Source: Corallincola holothuriorum (GTDB lineage Bacteria > Pseudomonadota > Gammaproteobacteria > Enterobacterales > Neiellaceae). Taken from it: DNA of 64,000 nt. The notes under the pieces were generated by a model, which had not been told where the DNA came from, did no database searches, and saw only the letters and a list, made by a program, of their open reading frames with translations. The stretch's first letter is position 1, and every line of letters begins with the position of its first letter. The stretch is from positions 62,001 through 126,000 of the forward strand of contig NZ_QPID01000004.1 in NCBI RefSeq assembly GCF_003336225.1, given 5' to 3'. Shown here piece by piece: positions 30,895-42,488 of this stretch. A program made the translations under genes and the position numbers.

Positions 30895-31980
30895 TTAGAT
30901 CCCGTCAGGGCGTTCGTAACAGTATTTCACTGCGTCAGCGAGCAGTTGCAATGCGGTTTGTTCACAAGGAGCGAGTTGCGCATCTGTTTGCTTTAAAGGT
31001 GTGACTCGCTGACCCCAGCGGATCAGGGCTGATGCCCAGGTCAATCCGGCGCCAAATGCGGCTGTTAGTATTTTATCACCCGGTTTAATTCGTCCTTGCT
31101 CCAGCGCTTCGCAGAGAGCAATGGGCACTGTTGCAGCGGAGGTATTGCCGTAATTCTCTATGTTCACGAAAGCTTTTTCCTGCGGCACATCCATCTGCTG
31201 ACACAGTGCTTCAATTATTCGTTTATTGGCTTGATGAGGGATGACAATATCAATATCGTCTTGGTTCCAACCTTCTCGTGCCATCACGGTTTGTGCCGCA
31301 CCACACATCCCCTTAACTGCACGTTTAAATATCTCTCGACCAACGAAGTTGAAGTCAAAGTAGCCGTTATTTTGATCGAATCTATCCATGGCTGAGCCAA
31401 AGTTTGGGATTGCTAATATATCTCTGCCTTCGGCATCACAACCTAATTGAGATTGTTGTAATCCTAATGGTTCATCCGTCTCCCTAAGAACCACAGCACC
31501 TGCGCCGTCGCCAAATAACACTGCAGTGTCTCGTTGGCTCCAATCTAACAAGAATGACAGCCGTTCGGCACCGATGACCAGAGCGTGTTTGTAAGCACCG
31601 CCTTGGATCATGCGAGTCGCTACTTCTAAGCAGTAAACGAAACCGGTACAGGCAGCATTCACATCCATTGACGCAGCGTTAATCGCACCTAACTGGCGTT
31701 GTACCTTGGAGGCGATATTGGGCACTAAGGTATCAGGGCTGGCGGTCGCTATGATGATGAGGTCGATCTGATCCGCGGATATGTCGGCGGCAGCAATGGC
31801 TTGTCGTGCAGCTTGTTCGGCAAGATCGGAAGTGTGCACATGACTGATACGCCGGGCAGCAATGCCTGTTCTGCTTCGGATCCACTCATCAGAGGTTTCC
31901 ATAAAGCTACTCAGATCATCATTAGTCAATTCCGCCGGAGGTAAGCACTTACCCCATCCAACAATTTCTGCGTATGTCAT
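30895..31980 (-). CDS. 3-oxoacyl-ACP synthase III family protein (FabH-like)
   Basis: A 361-residue thiolase-fold condensing enzyme with the FabH triad: Cys111 ([10 protein letters not shown]), His249 ([10 protein letters not shown]) and Asn279 ([15 protein letters not shown]). It is about 40 residues longer than E. coli FabH, mainly at the C-terminus (after IRWGQRV), like the second FabH type of some marine gammaproteobacteria. No other fab gene or acyl carrier gene is next to it, so it may start fatty-acid synthesis from a special primer or serve a different condensing reaction; that is inference. Confidence 0.9.
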   Translation of the reverse strand: MTYAEIVGWGKCLPPAELTNDDLSSFMETSDEWIRSRTGIAARRISHVHTSDLAEQAARQAIAAADISADQIDLIIIATASPDTLVPNIASKVQRQLGAINAASMDVNAACTGFVYCLEVATRMIQGGAYKHALVIGAERLSFLLDWSQRDTAVLFGDGAGAVVLRETDEPLGLQQSQLGCDAEGRDILAIPNFGSAMDRFDQNNGYFDFNFVGREIFKRAVKGMCGAAQTVMAREGWNQDDIDIVIPHQANKRIIEALCQQMDVPQEKAFVNIENYGNTSAATVPIALCEALEQGRIKPGDKILTAAFGAGLTWASALIRWGQRVTPLKQTDAQLAPCEQTALQLLADAVKYCYERPDGI

Positions 31981-32162
31981 AGCATCTCGTTTGTCTGATC
32001 ACATCTCACTCTATTCTTGCACATCCAGCAGGAACAATGCACGAGGGTGCGGTGATGCTCTGTGATCAACACCTCGTACCAGTTGTTGTTAGTGATAGCA
32101 AAGCGTCTATTTGTTGACTACTTTTAGAAGGAGTAAATTGTCTCTTGAGTGAGGGAAAGGCG

Positions 32163-32357
32163 ATGGATTTAACAAATTGTCATGCATTTGATCCTAATAT
32201 CTTGTTGGGTATTGTGAATGAGAAGCTCCGCTTAGAGTGCACTGATGTCGGGGACCTTAGCAGCTGTTATGACATGAACGCAGAGTCGGTGAGCAACCGA
32301 TTGGCGGAAATAGGTTATCAGTATGACCCATTGACGAATCAGTTTAAGGCTCGTTAA
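32163..32357 (+). CDS. DUF4250 domain-containing small protein
   Basis: A 64-residue protein: MDLTNCHAFDPNILLGIVNEKLRLE, then LAEIGYQYDPLTNQFK at the end, matching the DUF4250 pattern of short cytosolic helical proteins. Function unknown. ATG 32163 has GGAAAGG close upstream; a TTG at 32145 would add six residues. A terminator follows within 30 bases. Confidence 0.8.
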   Translation: MDLTNCHAFDPNILLGIVNEKLRLECTDVGDLSSCYDMNAESVSNRLAEIGYQYDPLTNQFKAR

Positions 32358-32382
32358 CTGATGACGGCCGATTTCTTCCATT

Positions 32383-32411
32383 AAAAAAAGGCGCTTCAAG
32401 CGCCTTTTTTG
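32383..32411. terminator. Bidirectional intrinsic terminator
   Basis: GGCGCTT-C-AAGCGCC stem flanked by a run of A before and T after. It can end both the DUF4250 transcript and the protease transcript arriving from the other side. Confidence 0.9.
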
Positions 32412-32426
32412 TTTTTCAATTGCGAC

Positions 32427-33590
32427 TTAACAATTGAAGTTATGATAGACCGGCGTATAGATTTCGTAATCTACTTTGACACGCTTTAAACCGTATTTTT
32501 TGGCATGTTTGCTGGAGCCAATCTTCTCTACTTTGTCACTGCCGGTCCACTCCATGATGGGATCTCCGGCAGATTTTGCGTAAACGTAAAATGCTTTTTC
32601 TTTTGTGCTTGCGACGTAAGCGCTTTCGCCACCGTCTAATTGCCGCCATCCGCTTGTCACCCATTCCCCGTTTAGGTTTTTGTAGTTGATCGCAGCATAA
32701 ACAGGAAAGCGGCACTCGTTCACGAGATGGACATTATGATACTTCTCATGTTGGAAGCTATGAACCATGGTTTGATCGTCTTCAATACCGTTTTTCCAGC
32801 CTATCAGACGTTCGCGCAGGTTATTGTCGAATGGGGTGGCAAAGTTATGACTCATGGTACCAACAGAAAACAGCCCCACAGCGTAGTACTTGTCATCGAA
32901 ATCTTTGACGTAGGCAACGGCGCCACTCATGCCGGGGCTGGTATCACATTTATGTACTAGGGTATCGCCCATCGGGGAGTGGTCTTCATCCCATGAGCTT
33001 TGGCAGTGGGTTGTCCACTGTGTGTGTAGTGTTTTGTCGGAAGGGTAGCCGGTTAAATGGATGTAGGGGGCTAGGCTCTTTTGATCAACCGTTTTTAGCT
33101 CCATAAAACCAATACGCTTGGCGACTGGGCGGTCCAATTCCGCAATCGCGATGTCGAGATCTAATGCATCGGTGAGGAAAGAGTGAAATTCAGCATTAGA
33201 TTGCGCGTTGTACTTAGCGAGTGCGACAGGCTTAAGCTTCTTGGCTTGGCGTATATAGCGCTTATCAACGTAGGCACGCTTAATCTGGTAGACACCAAAG
33301 GGGCCATGGGCACTACCATTTTTACCTGGAATAAAGTACGGGTTGCGCTTCCATTGCTTGTTTTCCTGCACATCAAAGAGACAGTGAGCAGCCGTGACTA
33401 CATGGGTCTTGTCAATCAGTGTTGCAGTGCAGGTAGCTTTATCGGCCTGTATTAGGCCTATTGCGCGGTAAGGGTACACGTGGGTGCTGACAACGTGTGA
33501 ACGTTCATCGCTCCCTATCACTTCAGCACCTAGTTGGGCGCTTGTCACTACTGTCAGCGCCAAAAGCGCACTGGTGAGTAACTTTTTCAA
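32427..33590 (-). CDS. Secreted trypsin-like (S1) serine protease with extra C-terminal domain
   Basis: A 387-residue exported protein. A signal peptide (KKLLTSALLALTVVTSAQLGA) precedes a chymotrypsin-fold domain with the triad His69 (VTAAHC), Asp146 (DLDIAIAEL) and Ser222 (DTSPGMSGA); Cys54 and Cys70 can form the usual histidine-loop disulfide. From about residue 285 a second domain starts (VHLVNECRFPVYAAINYKN, then GWRQLDGGESAYV), which resembles the DUF1036 pattern of Asn-Cys, aromatic and GW motifs. Substrate and location (periplasm or outside) unknown. Flanked by a terminator on one side and the porin leader on the other. Confidence 0.88.
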   Translation of the reverse strand: MKKLLTSALLALTVVTSAQLGAEVIGSDERSHVVSTHVYPYRAIGLIQADKATCTATLIDKTHVVTAAHCLFDVQENKQWKRNPYFIPGKNGSAHGPFGVYQIKRAYVDKRYIRQAKKLKPVALAKYNAQSNAEFHSFLTDALDLDIAIAELDRPVAKRIGFMELKTVDQKSLAPYIHLTGYPSDKTLHTQWTTHCQSSWDEDHSPMGDTLVHKCDTSPGMSGAVAYVKDFDDKYYAVGLFSVGTMSHNFATPFDNNLRERLIGWKNGIEDDQTMVHSFQHEKYHNVHLVNECRFPVYAAINYKNLNGEWVTSGWRQLDGGESAYVASTKEKAFYVYAKSAGDPIMEWTGSDKVEKIGSSKHAKKYGLKRVKVDYEIYTPVYHNFNC

Positions 33591-34173
33591 CGTGTATACA
33601 ACCTCTTGAAATGTTCCATAAATAGTAGCATCTGCTTAACCGGATACAACATCTTGTGTCCCAAGCTGTGATCTAGTCGAAGATTTGCTCATTTCGTTGG
33701 TATCTTAGCATGTTTAGGCGGAGCTTTTTTCCTGTTTTTTCTCGTGTAGAACTTTTTTAACGGCGCCTTTCGCTTGTCGAAAATCGTTTGCGTGGGTACA
33801 GCAACATCATTCAATGAATATAGGGCCAAGGTTATCAGGTTTTTTCAAATATGTCTGAATGAGCATAGCTTGTTAGTTATTTTTATTTATTATGTTTTTT
33901 ATTAATTAATTGATTATAAATTGAACTTCTTTGTCATGCTGTGATTTATAGGTTTAAGTTAACTGTTTAATTTGTTTTTGTTGTAAATGTAAAATACTTT
34001 GTGATTGTTTCTTTTAAATATATATATACATTGTTCCGCTGCTCCTATTTTATTTGACCTTCTTCTCATAATTATTCTCTTCCTGTTTTTAAATGAACTT
34101 TCTATTTTAATGTTCACCACGAGCTATGAAGTGTTAGCCAGATTGGCTATTAATAAAACGAAAGGAAGTAATA
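33591..34173. other. AT-rich intergenic region before the porin gene
   Basis: 583 bases between divergent protease and porin genes, much richer in A and T than the surroundings. It holds long T runs, a TATATATATA-type stretch at 34019-34028, three TGTGA half-sites that could be parts of weak CRP sites, and a small hairpin TAGCCA-GAT-TGGCTA at 34135-34149 just before the AAAGGAAG ribosome binding site of the porin. No convincing promoter or small gene was found. Confidence 0.6.
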
Positions 34174-35586
34174 ATGAATAAAATAAATAGTAAGCTCGTG
34201 CCTTTAGCTTCAGCTGTTGCTATGGCAATTTTTTCTTCTCAAGTGGCTGCGGTTGAGTTCCATGGTTATGGTCGTGCAGGTCTTTCAACAACCACAAATG
34301 GTGGAGAGCAGGCCTGTTTTGGCAGTGGTGGCGGTGGCCACTGGGTAGGGCGTTTGGGGGATGAGTGCGACACTTATATGGAGATTGGCTTAGGGCAAGA
34401 GTTATATAATAGAGATGGTGTCACTTTTAAAATGGAAAGCATGATTTCCTATCGTCAATTTAATCAGGGCAATGATTATCAAAGTGTTGCTGGTGAAAAA
34501 GCAGGCGATTCTAATCCATGGAGTGGTGGTGATACTGCACTGCGTCAATTAAATGTACAAGCGAAAGGACTATTTGATTTTGCTCCTGAATCTACTTTGT
34601 GGGTCGGTAAAAGATTTTATCAGCGTAAAGATGTTCATATCATGGACCTCTATTATGTCAATAATTCTGGTTATGGTGTGGGCCTTGAGGGGATTGGACT
34701 TGGACCAGGTAAATTGTCAGTAGCTTTAACTCAAATGGATACAGAAGATGCCAGTCTTATTCTTGATGGTATTGAGATTGACGAGCCAACTAATGACCGT
34801 GCCAATGTTCAGCACAATAAATTAGATGTGCGTTATGCGGGTATTCCTCTCTGGCAAGGCGCTTCACTTGAGTTAATTGGTATCTATGGTTGGACAGACT
34901 TCACTGACGACCAGGAAGACGCTAATGATTATTTAGATAAGCAAGATGATGACGGCATGTTCTTCACGGCTGAAGTGAGTCATGCATTGATGGGCGGATT
35001 CAATAAGGTTGTATTCCAGTACTCCACGGATGCATTGGCTGAGTCAGGTTGGGGCAACCATGGTGGTGGTAACGTCTGGCATGATGGTTGGACCGAAGCA
35101 TCTGAAAAAACATTCCGTATTCTGGATTGGGGTGTGGTGAAACTGCATCAAGATGTGGATTTAGGCTATGCCTTCCTCTACCAAAAAGCCGATCAGAATG
35201 GTATGTCAGCCAATGGGCGGGATGAAAAAGAGCGCGTCAGTGCGGTTCTTCGTCCGAGCTATAAGTGGAATAACTATACCAAGACAACCCTTGAACTGGG
35301 TTATGATCGCGTGAAACAGGGGCATTGGGCTGATGATGAACGTGGGCGTGATTTAGATGACGGTGTCGATCTGTACAAGGTCGTTGTTGCTCAGGAATTC
35401 ACTGCGGGTCGTGGTTTCTTCGCGCGCCCAGCACTGCGTTTGTACGCAGGTTCGTTTTGGGGTGACCAAGCGAAAAATAACTATTTCTTAGATCGTGAAC
35501 CAGATGATGGTCATACCGGTACGACTGACTATCAGGGAATTGATGGGGAAGTTCGTTTCGGTGCGCAGGTCGAAGCCTGGTGGTAA
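34174..35586 (+). CDS. Maltoporin (LamB) family outer-membrane carbohydrate porin
   Basis: A 470-residue exported beta-barrel protein. A signal peptide (SKLVPLASAVAMAIFSSQVAA) is followed by VEFHGYGRAGLSTTTNGGEQACF and RLGDECDTYMEIGLGQELY, the LamB opening with its cysteine pair in the first loop, and WVGKRFYQRKDVHIMDLYY. The chain ends in GAQVEAWW, with the C-terminal aromatic needed for barrel insertion. LamB proteins pass maltodextrins or other oligosaccharides. No mal operon genes are adjacent, so the sugar is unknown. A terminator follows. Confidence 0.93.
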   Translation: MNKINSKLVPLASAVAMAIFSSQVAAVEFHGYGRAGLSTTTNGGEQACFGSGGGGHWVGRLGDECDTYMEIGLGQELYNRDGVTFKMESMISYRQFNQGNDYQSVAGEKAGDSNPWSGGDTALRQLNVQAKGLFDFAPESTLWVGKRFYQRKDVHIMDLYYVNNSGYGVGLEGIGLGPGKLSVALTQMDTEDASLILDGIEIDEPTNDRANVQHNKLDVRYAGIPLWQGASLELIGIYGWTDFTDDQEDANDYLDKQDDDGMFFTAEVSHALMGGFNKVVFQYSTDALAESGWGNHGGGNVWHDGWTEASEKTFRILDWGVVKLHQDVDLGYAFLYQKADQNGMSANGRDEKERVSAVLRPSYKWNNYTKTTLELGYDRVKQGHWADDERGRDLDDGVDLYKVVVAQEFTAGRGFFARPALRLYAGSFWGDQAKNNYFLDREPDDGHTGTTDYQGIDGEVRFGAQVEAWW

Positions 35587-35677
35587 GCGAAACCTTCGTT
35601 GAGAAAACCCACACTCTGAGTGCCAATTAGAGTGTTTTGATTTTAGTCATATATATTATTTGCCAAGTGTTTTGGTG

Positions 35678-35705
35678 GCCCGGTGACTTTCACCGGGCTT
35701 TTTTA
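35678..35705 (+). terminator. Intrinsic terminator after the porin gene
   Basis: GCCCGGTGA-CTT-TCACCGGGC, a nine-pair GC-rich stem, followed directly by TTTTTTT. Confidence 0.95.
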
Positions 35706-35790
35706 TTGCTGAAATCGGTATCAAGCCCTGTTCTAGGGGCGCTGCGTTGAACTAATCTTACCACTGGCTTATCCAACTCTTTACTGAGGT

Positions 35791-36216
35791 ATGACTCTGA
35801 ACATGATTGGAGGCAGCTTGGCATTTGGGCATTTAACTCAATATTTTATGGCATTCATTGTCAGCTTGAGTCTGTTGCTTAGCAGTGCGGATCTGTTTGC
35901 TGCGGCAAAGGCGCGTCCGCCGATAACATCCTCTAAATATCCGGTTAAGCTGAAGCCTTTCTGGGCCAAGCCAATGTCACAGCGTATTTTACCCAGCACC
36001 AAGCCAGACTATAAGCCTTATGATCCTTATGCCTATGGCTCTAACGAGAGTAAACAAAGGGAGCCTTTGCTTGTGCCGCGGGGCGATGGCGCCAGAATAG
36101 GACAAGATTTAGATTTGAATCTGTTACGGCCAATAGAGATTCAGCCGAGAGTGTATCCCTGTGCGGATGGCTATGAATACAACCCCGCTTCGTTGCGCTG
36201 TCAGCCGACCCCATGA
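35791..36216 (+). CDS. Small secreted hypothetical protein
   Basis: A 141-residue protein with an N-terminal export signal (FMAFIVSLSLLLSSADLFAAAKA) and a proline- and lysine-rich mature part (YPVKLKPFWAKPM, KPDYKPYDPYAYG). The last 25 residues contain two cysteines in YPCADGYEYNPASLRCQP, which may form a disulfide loop. No family recognised. It is between two terminators and so is a separate transcription unit. Confidence 0.6.
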   Translation: MTLNMIGGSLAFGHLTQYFMAFIVSLSLLLSSADLFAAAKARPPITSSKYPVKLKPFWAKPMSQRILPSTKPDYKPYDPYAYGSNESKQREPLLVPRGDGARIGQDLDLNLLRPIEIQPRVYPCADGYEYNPASLRCQPTP

Positions 36217-36245
36217 TCTGATTACTGTTGAACGTGTAGCGGCAT

Positions 36246-36273
36246 AAAAAAACCACCTTGTGGTGGTTTTTTT
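36246..36273. terminator. Bidirectional intrinsic terminator, end of the his operon
   Basis: AAAAAAACCACC-TTGT-GGTGGTTTTTTT: symmetric stem with A and T runs, between the small secreted protein gene and the 3' end of hisI on the minus strand. Confidence 0.92.
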
Positions 36274-36295
36274 GGCTCGGATTGGTTATTCGGAG

Positions 36296-36910
36296 CTATT
36301 TATGGCGTTCCTGCAGTTTTGCCGATACATCAGCCAGGCATAACTCTTCCTGTTGCAGTAGCACTAACAGGTGATAAATCAGATCGGCGCTTTCGCTAAT
36401 CAGCTCTTCTTTATCATGGACGGTGGCCGCTAAAGCTGTTTCTACACCTTCTTCGCCAACCTTCTGTGCGATACGTTTAGTGCCTTTAGCATACAGGCTG
36501 GCAGTGTAACTGGAGCCGGGATCGGCACCTTTGCGAGAAGCAATCACTTTTTCCAACTGGCCGATAAAGCTTAATGTCGGTTGCTGCTTTGGTGTCCAAC
36601 AGGTTTCAGTACCTAGGTGACAGGTAGGGCCGTTCGGGCGTGCTAAGACGAGCAGAGTGTCATTGTCACAATCGGCAGAGATCTCTACCAGATCGAGAAA
36701 GTTGCCTGAGCTTTCACCCTTGGTCCACAAGCGCTGTTTGCTTCGCGAGAAGAATGTGACTTGCTGGCTATCGACAGTTTTCTGCAAGGCATCTTTATTC
36801 ATGTAGCCAAGCATCAGAACTTTACCCGTGTCGATATCTTGAACCACGGCGGGCATTAAGCCATCTACTTTTTCCCAGGCCAGGGCATCAAACTGTTGTT
36901 GATCCAACAT
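36296..36910 (-). CDS. hisI: Bifunctional phosphoribosyl-AMP cyclohydrolase / phosphoribosyl-ATP pyrophosphatase
   Basis: A 204-residue fusion (HisIE). The N-terminal cyclohydrolase domain has [15 protein letters not shown], the zinc and metal site around [11 protein letters not shown] and [12 protein letters not shown]; the C-terminal pyrophosphohydrolase domain has the helical MazG-like [13 protein letters not shown] and [17 protein letters not shown]. It catalyses the second and third steps of histidine synthesis. Last gene of the operon, 39 bases after hisF, before a terminator. Length as in E. coli (203 aa). Confidence 0.97.
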   Translation of the reverse strand: MLDQQQFDALAWEKVDGLMPAVVQDIDTGKVLMLGYMNKDALQKTVDSQQVTFFSRSKQRLWTKGESSGNFLDLVEISADCDNDTLLVLARPNGPTCHLGTETCWTPKQQPTLSFIGQLEKVIASRKGADPGSSYTASLYAKGTKRIAQKVGEEGVETALAATVHDKEELISESADLIYHLLVLLQQEELCLADVSAKLQERHK

Positions 36911-36949
36911 GGTTATTCCTTAATTTATATATCTTCGTTGCCTGACTAC

Positions 36950-38445
<1,496 letters not shown>

Positions 38446-39057
38446 TTACATCTCCAAAAAGTTTTTGATCAATTGCGCGCCGGCTTTAGCTGAGCGTTCC
38501 GGGTGGAACTGCACGCCAAAGAAGTTATTGCGGCTAATCGAAGCTGAAAACGGCTGGCCATATTCGCTGCTCGCGGCGGTGTAGTCACCGACGGGAACGG
38601 CAAAGCTATGTACAAAGTAGAAATAGGTGCCGTTCGGAATATCTTTAAAAAGAGGGTGCCCCTTATTTGGCGTTATCGCATTCCAACCCATATGCGGCAG
38701 ACGTAAGCCGTTACCGCCCTCTAGTGCCGCCACTTCGGTCGGTACTAAATCAAGGCAAGCCACATCCCCTTCCGCTGAGTGAGATGCCATTAATTGCATG
38801 CCTAAGCATATTCCAAGGACCGGCTGAGTAAGTTGCTGTACGAGCGCAACTAAGTCCCGTTGCTGGATATTTTTCATCGCTTCCGAAGCGCTTCCAACAC
38901 CGGGCAGAAACACTTTGTCTGCATTTTTTATGGTGTCGTGATCTGCTGAAACTTCGACGGCATAGCCTAAACGCTGCACGGCAAATTTTACTGATGCGAT
39001 ATTGGCGCAGCCAGTATCAATAATAACGACTTTTTGCGCGGTATTAACTGTGGTCAT
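38446..39057 (-). CDS. hisH: Imidazole glycerol phosphate synthase glutaminase subunit HisH
   Basis: A 203-residue class I glutamine amidotransferase that feeds ammonia to HisF. The nucleophile Cys is in [11 protein letters not shown], and the His-Glu pair in [13 protein letters not shown]. Its first base overlaps the hisB stop and hisA follows after three bases. Confidence 0.98.
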   Translation of the reverse strand: MTTVNTAQKVVIIDTGCANIASVKFAVQRLGYAVEVSADHDTIKNADKVFLPGVGSASEAMKNIQQRDLVALVQQLTQPVLGICLGMQLMASHSAEGDVACLDLVPTEVAALEGGNGLRLPHMGWNAITPNKGHPLFKDIPNGTYFYFVHSFAVPVGDYTAASSEYGQPFSASISRNNFFGVQFHPERSAKAGAQLIKNFLEM

Positions 39058-40127
39058 TAAAGCACCCCTTTGCTGCTCGGTAACGCATCACCGCTGACAG
39101 TGATCGCCTGCCTGAGGGTGCGACCAAAGGCTTTGAATAACCCTTCGACTTGGTGGTGACAGTTACCGTCTCCCACTTTTAGGTGCAGTGTTGCCAACAT
39201 GGTATCGCTGAGCGAACGGAAGAAGTGAGGCACCATCTCGGTCGCTAACTCTCCCACTTGCTCACGGCTGAAGTCGCCTTCAAAAACAAAGTAGGGACGA
39301 CCTGAAAGATCCATGGTGCAGCTGGCTTCCAGCTCATCCATCGGCAGTACAAAACCAAAGCGGCCAATGCCACGTTTATCTCCCAGCGCTTGCTTTAGTG
39401 CTGCACCAAGCGCCAACGCACAATCTTCAACGCTGTGGTGGTCGTCAATATGCAGGTCACCATCACAACTGAGCTTCATCTGAAACCCGCCGTGCGTGGC
39501 TATCTGTTCCAACATATGGTCAAAGAAGCCAACGCCAGTGCCAAATTCATTGTCACCTTGCTTGTCGAGGTTCACTTCGACGCGGATATTGGTTTCGCGA
39601 GTTTTGCGTTCGACACACGCGGTGCGTGACTGGTTCAGTAACTGATCCACAATATGGGTCCAGTTCAATGTCTCTGGATGATAGCGTAGGCCATCAAGCC
39701 CCATGTTCTCTGCCAGCGCCATGTCGGTTTCTCGGTCGCCGATCACGTAACTGTTGGTGAAGTCTACGCGACCTTCTTTCAGATATGGTTTGACCAAGCC
39801 CAGTTTAGGTTTGCGGCAGCTGCAGTTGTCTTCATCGAAGTGAGGACAGATAAGTACGTCATCCCACTTTACGCCTTGGCTTTCGAACAGCTCCATCATC
39901 TTATTATGGGGCAGGTCGAAATCTGCTTGCGGATAGCTGTCAGTGCCTAAACCATCCTGATTAGTGACCATCACCAGCTTGTAGCCAGCGGCTTGCAGCT
40001 TTAATAGTGATGGGATCACCAGTGGTTCGAAAACCAGCTTTTCCAATGTGTCGACCTGGAAATCTGTTGGGGGTTCGACGATAAGGGTACCGTCGCGGTC
40101 AATAAACAGGATCTTTTCGGCGCTCAT
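39057..40127 (-). CDS. hisB: Bifunctional histidinol-phosphatase / imidazoleglycerol-phosphate dehydratase
   Basis: A 356-residue fusion. The N-terminal HAD phosphatase (residues about 1-165) has the nucleophile motif [12 protein letters not shown] and a zinc loop [15 protein letters not shown]; the C-terminal dehydratase (from about 170) has the two metal-binding repeats [13 protein letters not shown] with [14 protein letters not shown]. It performs steps six and eight of the pathway. Its start overlaps hisC by four bases. Confidence 0.98.
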   Translation of the reverse strand: MSAEKILFIDRDGTLIVEPPTDFQVDTLEKLVFEPLVIPSLLKLQAAGYKLVMVTNQDGLGTDSYPQADFDLPHNKMMELFESQGVKWDDVLICPHFDEDNCSCRKPKLGLVKPYLKEGRVDFTNSYVIGDRETDMALAENMGLDGLRYHPETLNWTHIVDQLLNQSRTACVERKTRETNIRVEVNLDKQGDNEFGTGVGFFDHMLEQIATHGGFQMKLSCDGDLHIDDHHSVEDCALALGAALKQALGDKRGIGRFGFVLPMDELEASCTMDLSGRPYFVFEGDFSREQVGELATEMVPHFFRSLSDTMLATLHLKVGDGNCHHQVEGLFKAFGRTLRQAITVSGDALPSSKGVL

Positions 40128-41191
40128 GCTGCCTCCTTCAAAAACACCCGTAACGCAGCAAGGGTACGTTCCATCTCTTGCTGACTGCCGATAGTGACAC
40201 GGACACAGCCGTCGAGTTTCATCTGTTTGCTTTGATCGCGCAGGATTATTCCCGCATCCATCGCTGCTTTCATGCAGGCGCTCGGATCCTGAGTCTTAAT
40301 CATCACAAAGTTACCCGCAGACGGCCAAGCATCAGCACCTAACGCCTTAAGGGCTTCAACAAAATGCTGTTTATAGCCATTTAGCTCTGCAACCTGCGAT
40401 GCCATCCGTTCTAACCCTGCCGTAGAGAGTGCTTGTGCGGCCACTTGGGCAACGGGCTCTGGCACAGGGTAGGGGGCAATCACTTTACTGATTTGCTGAA
40501 TGATATCTGCTGAAGCCAAGGTGAAACCGCAGCGCAACCCCGCTAAACCAAACGCTTTTGACAGGGTTCTTAAGATAACCAGATGAGGGTAATCGTTGAG
40601 CAGGTCCTGCATTGAGGTATCCGCAGCGAACTCGATATACGCTTCGTCGACCACCACCAAGGCTTTGTCTGCGAACAGATCCAGCAGGGCTAGCAAGCGG
40701 TCTCTTTCAAGCAAGTGACCGGTTGGGTTATTGGGTGAGCAAAGAAACACCAGTTTGACCCCATCCGCTTGTGCCTTGATGGCATCAACATCAGGCTGGA
40801 ATACCTCATCGACGACCACTTTGACCACTTCAACTGCATTGGTTTCGGCGCTAATGGCGTACATGCCATAGGTTGGCGGACAGATAAGGACTTTGTCTTT
40901 GCCTGGATCGCAAAAGGTACGGATCAGTAATTCGATCCCTTCATCTGCGCCGCGAGTGCAGAGCACTTGGTCAGCGTTTAAGCCGGTATATTCAGCATAG
41001 CCATCTATTACTGCCGTGGGCTGGAACTCTGGATAGCGATTAAAGCGACTACAATCCAAATTGAATTCGCTGCTGTAAGGGTTTTCATTGGCATTGAGCC
41101 AAACATCGCCATTGCCACCAATGCGGCGAGCGCTTTCGTAAGGTACCAAGTCTTTTAAACTTGGGCGGATAAGCTTTTCACCCAGGCTCAT
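40124..41191 (-). CDS. hisC: Histidinol-phosphate aminotransferase
   Basis: A 355-residue PLP-dependent aminotransferase that converts imidazole acetol phosphate to histidinol phosphate. The PLP lysine lies in [15 protein letters not shown]; other blocks are [22 protein letters not shown] and [10 protein letters not shown]. It overlaps hisD by four bases at its start and hisB by four at its end. Confidence 0.98.
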   Translation of the reverse strand: MSLGEKLIRPSLKDLVPYESARRIGGNGDVWLNANENPYSSEFNLDCSRFNRYPEFQPTAVIDGYAEYTGLNADQVLCTRGADEGIELLIRTFCDPGKDKVLICPPTYGMYAISAETNAVEVVKVVVDEVFQPDVDAIKAQADGVKLVFLCSPNNPTGHLLERDRLLALLDLFADKALVVVDEAYIEFAADTSMQDLLNDYPHLVILRTLSKAFGLAGLRCGFTLASADIIQQISKVIAPYPVPEPVAQVAAQALSTAGLERMASQVAELNGYKQHFVEALKALGADAWPSAGNFVMIKTQDPSACMKAAMDAGIILRDQSKQMKLDGCVRVTIGSQQEMERTLAALRVFLKEAA

Positions 41192-42483
41192 GATAGGCCC
41201 TCCAAAAATTCAGTGCGGATGGTCACTGCGCGTTTGTGTGCATCTAACCCTTCAGCATCGGCAATTCGGGTGACACACGGAGCCAACTGACTCAGGCCAT
41301 CGGCGGTGAGTTCTTGTACAGTAAAGCGCTTCGAGAAGTCGCTGAGGCTTAAGCTGGAGTAGGTGCGTACATAGCCGTACGTGGGTAATACGTGATTAGT
41401 ACCACTGGCATAGTCACCGACAGACTCAGGGGACCAATCACCCAAGAACACGGAACCCGCGTGTTGAATATCATTGAGCAGCGCTCTCGGTTCACGGGTC
41501 TGGATAATCAGATGCTCAGGGCCGTATTGATTACTGATCGCCACCGCTTGGGTAAGATCGTGACAGATGATAATGACAGAGTTAGCGATGGCCTTCGCTG
41601 CTGTATCTTCACGACTGAGTTCGGCAAGTTGCTGCTGTACCGCTGCAGAAACCGCCGCGGCCATGGCGTCACACGGCGTGACTAGAACCACTTGGCTATC
41701 GGCACCATGTTCGGCTTGCGATAGCAGATCGGCTGCGACAAAGTCAGGGTTCGCTTCTTCGTCTGCGATCACCAACACTTCTGATGGACCCGCTGGCATG
41801 TCGATGGCTGCACCATCGTGGCTCTGACTCACCTGGCGTTTCGCTTCGGTGACATAGCTGTTGCCTGGACCAAAAATCTTATCAACCTTGGCGATGGATT
41901 CAGTGCCATAGGCAAGTGCTGCGATCGCTTGTGCACCACCCAAAGAGTAGACCTCGTCTACACCACAAAGCTTTGCTGCATAGAGTATTTCTGGCGCAAT
42001 CGAAGGGGGTGAGACTAGAACTGTACGACGACAACCCGCGATTTTGGCGGGAATGGCCAACATCATTACCGTAGACACCAATGGTGCCGTGCCGCCGGGG
42101 ATGTATAAGCCGACAGACTCTATTGGACGGGAGACCATTTCGCAGCGCACACCAGGTTGGGTTTCAACATCAAGGGCGGTTGGACGTTGCGCTTCGTGAA
42201 ATGCATGAATATTGTCACAGGCCTGTTGGATCGCTTGTTTCAGCGATTCATCGACTTGCTCTGCCGCTGCGTTGATCTCTGCTGCACTGACTTTGATTGA
42301 ATCCAGCTTTACGCCATCAAAATTTTCAGTCAGCTGTTTCAGCGCTTGGTCACCATGACGACGTACCTTGCTTAATACCTGTTCCACGGCATCGTGGATC
42401 TGGTCGCCAGCATTTATCGCTGGGCGCGATAATGCTTCGGTTTGATCTCTTGCTGATAGTTGATCCCAATACACTGTACGCAT
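41188..42483 (-). CDS. hisD: Histidinol dehydrogenase
   Basis: A 431-residue zinc enzyme that oxidises histidinol to histidine in two NAD-dependent steps. Key blocks: [51 protein letters not shown] and the catalytic Glu-His pair in NQYGPEHLI. It follows hisG after five bases. Confidence 0.98.
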   Translation of the reverse strand: MRTVYWDQLSARDQTEALSRPAINAGDQIHDAVEQVLSKVRRHGDQALKQLTENFDGVKLDSIKVSAAEINAAAEQVDESLKQAIQQACDNIHAFHEAQRPTALDVETQPGVRCEMVSRPIESVGLYIPGGTAPLVSTVMMLAIPAKIAGCRRTVLVSPPSIAPEILYAAKLCGVDEVYSLGGAQAIAALAYGTESIAKVDKIFGPGNSYVTEAKRQVSQSHDGAAIDMPAGPSEVLVIADEEANPDFVAADLLSQAEHGADSQVVLVTPCDAMAAAVSAAVQQQLAELSREDTAAKAIANSVIIICHDLTQAVAISNQYGPEHLIIQTREPRALLNDIQHAGSVFLGDWSPESVGDYASGTNHVLPTYGYVRTYSSLSLSDFSKRFTVQELTADGLSQLAPCVTRIADAEGLDAHKRAVTIRTEFLEGLS

Positions 42484-42488
42484 CAGGC

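Noticed and set aside
33660-34020. TGTGA half-sites as CRP sites before the porin gene.
   Set aside because: The second halves do not fit TCACA; only half-sites are visible.
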